Below are positions 53,740-60,856 of a stretch of 64,000 nt of DNA, one piece after another. The stretch comes from Deltaproteobacteria bacterium (GTDB lineage Bacteria > Desulfobacterota > DSM-4660 > Desulfatiglandales > HGW-15), in NCBI GenBank assembly GCA_016926135.1, contig JAFGPH010000433.1, forward strand, positions 1 through 64,000. Direction: 5' to 3'. Both the position numbers and the translations under genes were made by a program. The notes under the pieces are model-generated. The model was given only the letters and a program-made list of their open reading frames with translations, was not told where the DNA came from and ran no database searches. Within the stretch, counting starts at the first letter, position 1. Each line of letters begins with the position of its first letter.

Positions 53740-54363
53740 ATGAAAAGGCTCTTTGATCTGCTGCTTGTGGTGGCGTCGTTGATCATGGTTCTGCCGTTTC
53801 TTGGTGTCCTGGCACTGCTTGTCCGGATATCCATGGGAAGCCCTGTCCTTTTCGTCCAAACCAGGCCGGGATTTCATGGGAGGCCGTTCAGGATCTACAA
53901 GTTCCGGACAATGAGAAATGCCGCGGACGCAGCCGGGAAATCCCTTCCGGATGCCGAGAGGCTGACCAGGCTGGGCCGGTTTCTGCGCGCCACCTCTCTT
54001 GATGAATTGCCAGAGCTCTTCAACGTGCTCAAAGGCGACATGAGCTTGGTGGGCCCCAGGCCGCTTCTCATGCGGTACGTTGACCGGTACACCGCGGAGC
54101 AGGCGCGTAGGAACGAGGTGAAGCCGGGGCTGACGGGGTATGCCCAGGTGAACGGACGCAATGCGATTACCTGGGAAGAGAAGTTCAAGCTGGATGTGTG
54201 GTACGTGGACAACCGGAACCTGTGGCTGGACCTCAAGATCATCGCCATGACCGTGCTGAAGGTGTTGAAAAGGGAAGGGATCAGCGGGGGGGGGGAGGCG
54301 ACCATGTCCGAATTCAATCCTCAGATTACGCAGATTGACGCAGAGAGGGCAGAAGGTGTTTAG
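53740..54363 (+). CDS. Phosphoglycosyl transferase (WcaJ/PglC-type)
   Basis: 207 residues. It has a monotopic PGT core: N-terminal re-entrant helix (KRLFDLLLVVASLIMVLPFL), then RIYKFRTMRNAADA, SLDELPELFNVLKGDMSLVG and GPRPLL, with the catalytic Asp-Glu pair in LDELPELFN, and KPGLTGYAQVNGRNAITWEE. It transfers a sugar-1-phosphate to undecaprenyl phosphate, starting the repeat unit. The substrate is probably the diacetylbacillosamine-type sugar made by the neighbours. The last ~20 residues (NPQITQIDAER...) are encoded by an inserted word repeat and are unlike the family. Confidence 0.94.
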   Translation: MKRLFDLLLVVASLIMVLPFLGVLALLVRISMGSPVLFVQTRPGFHGRPFRIYKFRTMRNAADAAGKSLPDAERLTRLGRFLRATSLDELPELFNVLKGDMSLVGPRPLLMRYVDRYTAEQARRNEVKPGLTGYAQVNGRNAITWEEKFKLDVWYVDNRNLWLDLKIIAMTVLKVLKREGISGGGEATMSEFNPQITQIDAERAEGV

Positions 54364-54378
54364 GGCAGGACAGGTGAA

Positions 54379-55068
54379 TTGAGACTCGAAGTCCCATTGA
54401 AGAGGATTGCCGTGGTCGGTGCCGGTGGGTTCGGACGGGAGGTGGCCTGGCTTATCAGGGAAATCAATGAGCTTGAGAGTTCCGCGTGGGATATGGTCGG
54501 GTTCATCGACGAAGACTCTGCCCTGAGGAACAGGATAATCAACGGGCACCCCGTGCTCGGCGGTCTGGAAACCCTCGAAGGGATGCCCGGCATCAGCCTG
54601 GCCCTTGCATTGGGCAGCCCTTCCGACCGCATGGGGGTGGTGGACCGGATCTCGAAATGCGATGTGCGCTACCCCAACCTGATCCACCCCTCGGCGACCA
54701 TTGGACAGGAAAACTCGCTGGGCTTCGGGAACATCTTGTGCGCAGGCGTCATCCTCACAGTGAACATACGGGTCGGGAACTTCTGCCATCTGAACCTGAA
54801 GACATCCTTGGGCCATGACTGCGTGCTTGAGGATTTCGCCACCACCGCGTGCGGGGTGGACTTTGCCGGCTTCAGTCACATAGGCCAGGGATGCTATTTC
54901 GGCAATCACGCCACGGTGCTTCCCTCTGTCCGGGTAGGTGCCTGGGCCGTCATCGGCGCCGGCGCGGTCGTGAATCGAGATGTGGAGGCGGGTTCGGTGT
55001 GCGTGGGCGTTCCTGCGAGACCCATCAAGATGAATTCAGCCCTTCGGAAGACCAAGAAGCAGGCATGA
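54379..55068 (+). CDS. PglD/NeuD-type sugar O/N-acetyltransferase
   Basis: 229 residues, TTG start. An N-terminal Rossmann-like part (RIAVVGAGGFGREVAWLIRE and DMVGFIDED) binds the UDP-sugar. The C-terminal part is a left-handed beta-helix of hexapeptide repeats (HPSATIGQENSLGFGNILC, VRVGAWAVIGAGAVVNRDVE) ending AGSVCVGVPARPIK. The His in GHDCVLEDFATTACG is in the position of the catalytic base. Together with the neighbouring aminotransferase and dehydratase it fits the last step to UDP-diNAcBac. It ends 4 bp before the next gene. Confidence 0.9.
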   Translation: MRLEVPLKRIAVVGAGGFGREVAWLIREINELESSAWDMVGFIDEDSALRNRIINGHPVLGGLETLEGMPGISLALALGSPSDRMGVVDRISKCDVRYPNLIHPSATIGQENSLGFGNILCAGVILTVNIRVGNFCHLNLKTSLGHDCVLEDFATTACGVDFAGFSHIGQGCYFGNHATVLPSVRVGAWAVIGAGAVVNRDVEAGSVCVGVPARPIKMNSALRKTKKQA

Positions 55069-55072
55069 CAGC

Positions 55073-57148
55073 GTGACCATGACTGCAATCCTCAGTAGGA
55101 TCCTCCTTTTTGCCGCCCATAACAGCCTCGCAACCCGACTCAAGGGATGGGTGAAGGCCCACCGCTTCGGGCTCAACGTGGCGGCTCACGGTCTTCTCTT
55201 TGCACTCAGCTATGGCTTCAGCCTGATTATGCTGGAGGACTCTTTTCTGCCGGGGGAGGCATGGTCCCTTTTCGGGCGCACTCTCCCTTTCCTGGTCCCG
55301 ATTCGGGTTGCCGTGTTCTGGTACCACGACCTCTACGAGGGGCTCTGGGTGTACGTGAGCTTTGCGGACGCGGTCAACATCATCCGCGCCGCCGTCATCA
55401 GCACCCTGGCCTTTGCCCTCCCGGGAGTCTTTCTGGAGTCCTTGCGTGTTCCGGAGAAGCTCCTGATCCTGGACACGTTCTTCTGCATCATGACCGTTTA
55501 CGGAGTCCGTCTGGTCGCTCGAACCCTTCATGAAGGCGTCCTTATCAAATCCGGGGCCTACCGGGGGCAGGAGATCCTGCTCATTGGTCCCTTGAACCGA
55601 GTCCAGACACTGGCCGGGGAAATGCTAAGCGATCCCCTAGCATATTACAAGCCGGCCGCCATCGTGGACATCTCTCAAGGGAAGAGGGGCCACCGCCAGC
55701 GCATCAGCGATTTACCGGTTCTCACCGTGGAAGAGTGCGTGTCCCGCAGGGATCGATTCGGCAAGGTGCGCCACATCGTCCTATGCTGGCCGAACGCCTC
55801 CGAGGGAGAGCTCGACCGACTGGTGGAAGACCTCAAACCGCTGGAGATCCCTTTCACCACCCTGCCCTACCTGGACGAACTCCTTCCCCCGGAAACCGAA
55901 GCCAAAGGGGAGTCTCCTACCGGTCTGAGGCAGGTCACAACGGATTCCGCCGCTTTCGCCCCGGCGGATCCCCCGAGGATAAGGAAGCGGGTCTTTCTCT
56001 CCCCTCCCCACATGAGCGGTCTGGAGCAGGAGTACGTTCGCCGCGCCTTCCGTAGCAATTTCATCGCCCCTCTCGGTCCCATGGTGGATGGCTTTGAAAA
56101 GGAATTCTCTGAAATGACCGGTATCCCCCATGCCGTGGCCCTGACTTCAGGCACCGCAGCCATTCACCTGGTCTTGAAGACCCTTGGGATCGGCCCGGGG
56201 GATACTGTGATCGCCTCTACCCTGACTTTCATCGGCAGCGTGACGCCTATTCTCTTCCAGGGAGCGACGGCTATGCTCGTGGACTGCGACCGCAAGACCT
56301 GGACGATGGACATAGATCTGCTGACATCGACTTTGAGGGAATGCGCGGATTCAGGCCAGCCGCCCAAGGCGGTTCTTCCCACCGACCTCTACGGGCAATG
56401 CTCGGATTACGCTGCCCTCTCCAAGGTCTGCAAGACCTACGGCGTTCCCCTGATCGTGGATGCGGCCGAGGCCATGGGCGCCACCTGTAACGGCGGACAT
56501 GCAGGAAGCGGCGCCATGGCCGCCGTCTTCTCCTTCAACGGCAACAAGATCATCACCACCTCCGGAGGCGGGATGCTTGCCTCTTGGGACAAGGCCCTCG
56601 TGGATCAGGCCCGTTTCCTCTCCCAACAGGCCCGTGACCCGTTCCCCCACTACGAGCACACCCGGATCGGCTACAACTATCGGATGAGCAACATCCTTGC
56701 CGCCATCGGCCTGGCCCAGTTGAAGGTGCTGGAAGACCGCGTTAGGAGAAAGCGGGAGATATTCGATCATTACCGCAGCAGGCTCGGAGACACGCCGGGA
56801 ATCGAATTCATGCCCGAGGCTTCTTATGGCCGCTCCAACCGGTGGTTGACGGTGATCCTCATCACGCCGGAGGCGTTCGGCGCGGACCGTGAAACGGTGA
56901 GGCTGGCCTTGGAGGCGGAGAACATCGAATCGAGGCCCGTCTGGAAACCCATGCACATGCAACCCGTATTCAAGCTCAAAGCTCAAAGCTCAAAGCTCAA
57001 AGGAGGAGAGCGATACGAAGTCGAGGTGGTTGGCGGCGAGGTGTCGGAGGACCTTTTCAAGCGGGGGCTCTGCCTGCCCTCGGGTACCGCCATGACCCGG
57101 GAGGATCTCAACAGGGTTGTCGAGGTGATCCTGGGCTGCCGCAGGTGA
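55073..57148 (+). CDS. DegT/DnrJ/EryC1-type aminotransferase fused to a CapD-like membrane module
   Basis: 691 residues (GTG start; ATG 55079 possible). Residues 1-~300 are four to five membrane helices and a CoA-binding-like domain (EILLIGPLNRVQTLAGEMLS) closely resembling the N-terminal half of the dehydratase at 58753 (same ILVVGPLNRVQPLVKDLM segment). Residues ~305-690 are a PLP aminotransferase: TSGTAAIHLVLKTLGIGPGD, DAAEAMGATCNG, FSFNGNKIITTSGGG with the PLP Lys near 492, and the CLPSGTAMTREDLN end. It is a PglE-type UDP-4-amino sugar enzyme. A 7-bp repeat adds residues FKLKAQSSKLKGG within the fold (about 634-646). Confidence 0.92.
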   Translation: MTMTAILSRILLFAAHNSLATRLKGWVKAHRFGLNVAAHGLLFALSYGFSLIMLEDSFLPGEAWSLFGRTLPFLVPIRVAVFWYHDLYEGLWVYVSFADAVNIIRAAVISTLAFALPGVFLESLRVPEKLLILDTFFCIMTVYGVRLVARTLHEGVLIKSGAYRGQEILLIGPLNRVQTLAGEMLSDPLAYYKPAAIVDISQGKRGHRQRISDLPVLTVEECVSRRDRFGKVRHIVLCWPNASEGELDRLVEDLKPLEIPFTTLPYLDELLPPETEAKGESPTGLRQVTTDSAAFAPADPPRIRKRVFLSPPHMSGLEQEYVRRAFRSNFIAPLGPMVDGFEKEFSEMTGIPHAVALTSGTAAIHLVLKTLGIGPGDTVIASTLTFIGSVTPILFQGATAMLVDCDRKTWTMDIDLLTSTLRECADSGQPPKAVLPTDLYGQCSDYAALSKVCKTYGVPLIVDAAEAMGATCNGGHAGSGAMAAVFSFNGNKIITTSGGGMLASWDKALVDQARFLSQQARDPFPHYEHTRIGYNYRMSNILAAIGLAQLKVLEDRVRRKREIFDHYRSRLGDTPGIEFMPEASYGRSNRWLTVILITPEAFGADRETVRLALEAENIESRPVWKPMHMQPVFKLKAQSSKLKGGERYEVEVVGGEVSEDLFKRGLCLPSGTAMTREDLNRVVEVILGCRR
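56972..56999 (+). repeat. Four tandem AAGCTCA units inside a gene
   Basis: Four perfect 7-bp copies in the aminotransferase C-terminal region. Because 7 is not a multiple of 3, a gain or loss of one unit would change the reading frame for the last ~50 residues. Confidence 0.85.
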
Positions 57149-57202
57149 CCGCCCGGTTTTCGAATGCCACGGACTACTGACTTTTCAAATGATCAATGAA
57201 AA

Positions 57203-58756
57203 ATGATTGGTGCTAAATTGCATAAGGCTTCCCCCTGGTGGCTGCCAGCCCTGCTGGTAGCCGGATCCCTCACCTTTGCTTACTGGGACACCATTCAAGC
57301 CCTGGTAAACCAATGGTTCCATGATGACGATTACTCCCACGGCTTCCTGGTCGTGCCCATCGCCGTCTATCTTGCCTGGCAGAGGCGGTACCGGTTGAAG
57401 GGGATTGAGATCGGAACCGACTGGCGCGCCCTGCCCCTGCTGCTGTTTGCCGTAGCGGTTTTCGTCGTGGGTGAACTGGGCGCTGAGCTTTTCACCACTC
57501 GCGTGTCCATGCTCGTCTTCGTCATCGGGTTGACTTGGTTTCTCTTCGGCGCTTCGGTTGTCAAGAACCTTGCATTTCCCCTGGCCTTTCTCTTCCTCAT
57601 GTTGCCCCTACCCGGTTTCATTTACCGCAACATCACGTTCCCCCTTCAGCTCATCGCCTCCGTCGGTGCCGTGAACCTGCTCCAGACCCTGGGCATCACC
57701 GCCTTCAGGGAAGGCAATGTGATCGACGTGGGTTTCATGCAACTCCAGGTGGTGGAGGCATGCAGCGGGCTTCGCTACATCCTGCCCCTCCTGACCTTCG
57801 GGGTCCTGTTCGCCTACTTCGGCCAGAAGGTATTCTGGAAACGCCTGATCCTGGTGCTGGCGACCGTCCCTGCGGCCATTGTGGCCAACATCTCTCGAGT
57901 GGCCGGGACCGGCTGGATCGGCACCTATTGGGGCAGCGAGGCGGCGGAGGGTTTCTTCCATTCCTTTTCCGGCTGGGTCGTGTTCATGTTCTGCATCGCC
58001 CTATTCTCCAGTTTGAACCTGCTGCTGCGCCCTCTGCCGGGGAAAGGCCGGATGGAGAAGCCGCCGACGGCACCCCTGGCAAGCGTCGTGCCAACCGCGA
58101 GGGTGTCATGGCTTGCAGCGGTCATCGGCATGCTCGTGATCCTGGTCAGCCCCTCCGTCGTAAGCTCCCTCGGCAATGTGCCCCCTGTTCCTCTCACTCG
58201 CCCCTTGAACGCCTTTCCCTTGGACTTCCAGGGATGGGTCGGTCAACGTTCCGAGATAGATTCGAAGGTGTGGAATGCCGTGGGCGGTCAGGACTACGTG
58301 CTCATCGACTACCGAAAGGCAAACCGGGGCCTGATCAATTTCTATGTGGCCTACTACGAATACCAGCGCAAGGCCGGCGACTTTGTCCACTCCCCCAGGC
58401 TCTGCCTGCCCGGCGCCGGATGGTTCATTGAGATGAATCATGTACGTATCCTGCGAGCACACACCGCTGTCAGGGGGCAGAGCGTGGATGTGCATCTCAA
58501 TGAACTGGTGATCGAGAAGGGGGGGGCGCGTCAACTGGTCTATTTCTGGTATCAGGGCCGTGGGAGGAATTTCACCAGTGAGTTCGCCGCCAAATTCTAC
58601 ATGGTGTGGGACGGGATCTGGCGCCGCAGGACGGACGGGGCCCTGGTGCGGCTGGTCATGCCCCTCCATGGCGGCCTCACGCTGGTGGAAAGCCGTCGCA
58701 TCCTGGACAGCTTCGCCATGGCTGCGCGCATTACCCTGGAGGACTATCTGCCTTGA
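57203..58756 (+). CDS. xrtD: Exosortase XrtD with EpsI domain (VPLPA-CTERM-type)
   Basis: 517 residues. The N-terminal ~285 residues form the eight-helix exosortase core with the catalytic triad: Cys ~187 in VEACSGLRYILPLL, Arg ~231 in VANISRVAGTGW, His ~253 in GFFHSFSGW. The C-terminal ~220 residues are an EpsI domain (WVGQRSEIDSKVWNAVG, YVAYYEYQRKAGDFVHSPRL, LPGAGWFIEMN). This fusion is what defines the XrtD class, which pairs with VPLPA-type tags like those at 5110 and 30023. The start at ATG 57203 follows repeats. It ends with a TTGA overlap with the dehydratase gene. Confidence 0.93.
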   Translation: MIGAKLHKASPWWLPALLVAGSLTFAYWDTIQALVNQWFHDDDYSHGFLVVPIAVYLAWQRRYRLKGIEIGTDWRALPLLLFAVAVFVVGELGAELFTTRVSMLVFVIGLTWFLFGASVVKNLAFPLAFLFLMLPLPGFIYRNITFPLQLIASVGAVNLLQTLGITAFREGNVIDVGFMQLQVVEACSGLRYILPLLTFGVLFAYFGQKVFWKRLILVLATVPAAIVANISRVAGTGWIGTYWGSEAAEGFFHSFSGWVVFMFCIALFSSLNLLLRPLPGKGRMEKPPTAPLASVVPTARVSWLAAVIGMLVILVSPSVVSSLGNVPPVPLTRPLNAFPLDFQGWVGQRSEIDSKVWNAVGGQDYVLIDYRKANRGLINFYVAYYEYQRKAGDFVHSPRLCLPGAGWFIEMNHVRILRAHTAVRGQSVDVHLNELVIEKGGARQLVYFWYQGRGRNFTSEFAAKFYMVWDGIWRRRTDGALVRLVMPLHGGLTLVESRRILDSFAMAARITLEDYLP

Positions 58757-60771
58757 AGATCAATCCTACCACCTGGTTCTACCAGAGGCTCTTCCGCGCC
58801 CTGACCCACCCCATAGTGAAAGGGCTGTCGGAGAGGATTCTCCCCCATCGCCTCTGGATCATCCTGGGAGCGCATCTCTTCCTGTTCACCGTCAGTTATG
58901 CGGTCAGCATCAGGGTCCTGGACGAGGGACTGCCGCAGGGAGAGGCCCTTTTCTACCGTACCCTTGCTCCCCTCGTTGTCCTGCGACTCGTCGCCTTCTG
59001 GTGGCACGACCTCTTCCAGGGGCTCTGGCGATACGTGAGTTTCCAGGACCTCCTGAACATCATCCGGGCGAGTTTTCTGAGCTCCATCGTATTCATCCTT
59101 GTGGGATTCCTGTGGGGCCCTCTCCGGGTCCCGGAGAGGCTGGCTCTGCTGGATCTCACCTTCTGCATCTTCTTCACCGGCGGCATCCGCTTCGTGGTCA
59201 GGAACATCCGGGAGAACTTTCTCCAGGCCCACCCTGTGCAGTCGATCAAGAACATCCTGGTGGTGGGGCCTCTGAACCGGGTCCAGCCTCTTGTAAAGGA
59301 TCTCATGGGCGACCCGGACAGGCACTACATCCCTTACGCGGTGCTGGATCCTACAAGACACGACCGGATCTTCCGGTCGCGAATCAACGACGTGCCCGTC
59401 CTCACCCCTCCCCAGCTCCTGGAGCAGCGGCCGACCCTCCGCAGCCTGGAGGCCATCGTCATCTGCTGGCCCGAGGCCGGTAAGAAGCAACTTGAAAAGG
59501 TGGTGGAAGACCTCAAATCCCTTCAGGTTCCCTTCAAGATCATCCCCCAGGTGGAAGACATCCTCACCGACAAGGTGAGCATCAGCGATATCCGGAACGT
59601 GGAGATCGAAGACCTCCTGGAGCGAAAACCCGTCCGGATCGAGATGGAACGGATCAGGGACTACCTGAAGGGCAAGACGATCATGGTGACCGGCGGAGGG
59701 GGCTCCATCGGATCGGAACTCTGCCGCCAGATCGCCCAGTTCCGGCCCAAGGGTCTGGTGGTGGTGGAGCGGTCCGAGAGCAGCCTGTATGACCTGAGGA
59801 TGGAACTCTCAAAGGGCTTTCCTGAGCTTCCCCTCTTCGCCTCCATCTCCAGCATCAATGACGCCGCCGGTATCCTTGCCCTTATGAAGCGTTTCGAGGT
59901 GGAAGTGGTCTTCCACGCCGCAGCCTACAAGCACGTACCCCTCATGGAGGTGGCGCCCGTGGAGTCCGCCTACAACAATGTGCTGGGAACGTACAACGTT
60001 GCGCAGGCCGCGGTGAAAGCCGGCGTGAGACGCTTCGTGATGATCTCCACCGACAAGGCGGTCAACCCGGCCAACGTGATGGGGGTCACCAAGCGAATCG
60101 CCGAGATGGTGATCCAGGGTCTCCAGGGAGCAGGTGGGACCCGATTCATGGTGGTCCGTTTCGGCAACGTGCTGGGGAGCGCAGGCAGTGTGATCCCCAT
60201 CTTCAAGAGACAGATCCAGGAGGGAGGACCGGTGACCGTCACCCACCCGGACATCGAGCGCTATTTTATGACCATCCCGGAGGCCGTTCAACTCGTGCTC
60301 CAGGCAGGCTGCATGGGCAAGGGGGGTGAGATTTTCGTGCTGGACATGGGAAGCCCCATGAAGATCGTGACCCTGGCCGAAAGACTCATCACCCTCTCCG
60401 GGAAGCGTCCGCACAAAGACATTGAGATCCGGTTTACCGGACTGCGACCGGGGGAGAAGATGTTTGAAGAGCTCCTGAACCGGGGGGAGGAACACGCGGA
60501 AACCACCCACCCTCAGATCCTTGTGGCCCTGTCCGGTTCCGCGGAGAGGGCGTTCATGGAGAGACAGATCGCCGAGATCCGCCAACGGGTATTGGCCCAT
60601 GATGAGAAAGGGCTGATGGAGAGACTTATGGACCTTGTGCCGGGGTATCCCTTTCAGGGCGATGAAACGGAGAGAGAGCTTGGGCCGGGCAGCCGCCTTT
60701 GCGCACGGGCGCTGGGAGGGACAAAGAGTTGGAGTGATGGAGTGATGGAGTACCGGAAACAAAGGGTTTAA
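58753..60771 (+). CDS. PglF/CapD-type UDP-sugar 4,6-dehydratase
   Basis: 672 residues from TTG 58753 overlapping the XrtD stop (TTGA). The N-terminal ~290 residues are membrane helices plus a CoA-binding-like domain. The C-terminal part is a short-chain dehydratase: NAD site VTGGGGSIGSELCRQIAQF, ISTDKAVNPANVMGVTKRIA (catalytic DKAVNP), FRPKGLVVVERSESSLYDL and GEKMFEELLNRGEE. It makes a UDP-4-keto-6-deoxy sugar, the substrate of the aminotransferase at 55073. Its N-terminal half is the paralogue of the module there. The C-terminal tail of ~35 residues looks repeat-derived. Confidence 0.93.
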   Translation: MKINPTTWFYQRLFRALTHPIVKGLSERILPHRLWIILGAHLFLFTVSYAVSIRVLDEGLPQGEALFYRTLAPLVVLRLVAFWWHDLFQGLWRYVSFQDLLNIIRASFLSSIVFILVGFLWGPLRVPERLALLDLTFCIFFTGGIRFVVRNIRENFLQAHPVQSIKNILVVGPLNRVQPLVKDLMGDPDRHYIPYAVLDPTRHDRIFRSRINDVPVLTPPQLLEQRPTLRSLEAIVICWPEAGKKQLEKVVEDLKSLQVPFKIIPQVEDILTDKVSISDIRNVEIEDLLERKPVRIEMERIRDYLKGKTIMVTGGGGSIGSELCRQIAQFRPKGLVVVERSESSLYDLRMELSKGFPELPLFASISSINDAAGILALMKRFEVEVVFHAAAYKHVPLMEVAPVESAYNNVLGTYNVAQAAVKAGVRRFVMISTDKAVNPANVMGVTKRIAEMVIQGLQGAGGTRFMVVRFGNVLGSAGSVIPIFKRQIQEGGPVTVTHPDIERYFMTIPEAVQLVLQAGCMGKGGEIFVLDMGSPMKIVTLAERLITLSGKRPHKDIEIRFTGLRPGEKMFEELLNRGEEHAETTHPQILVALSGSAERAFMERQIAEIRQRVLAHDEKGLMERLMDLVPGYPFQGDETERELGPGSRLCARALGGTKSWSDGVMEYRKQRV

Positions 60772-60856
60772 AGGTTCGGGGTTCAGGGTTGACCTCTGAA
60801 CCGGCGGAGCCGTATGAACCTCTGAACCTTCTTTAACCTACTATGGAGGAACCACC

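Noticed and set aside
60822..60837. Possible two-repeat box before the TPR gene (CTGAA, TTAAC)
   Set aside because: It lies within CTGAACC word repeats, which create the spacing by chance.
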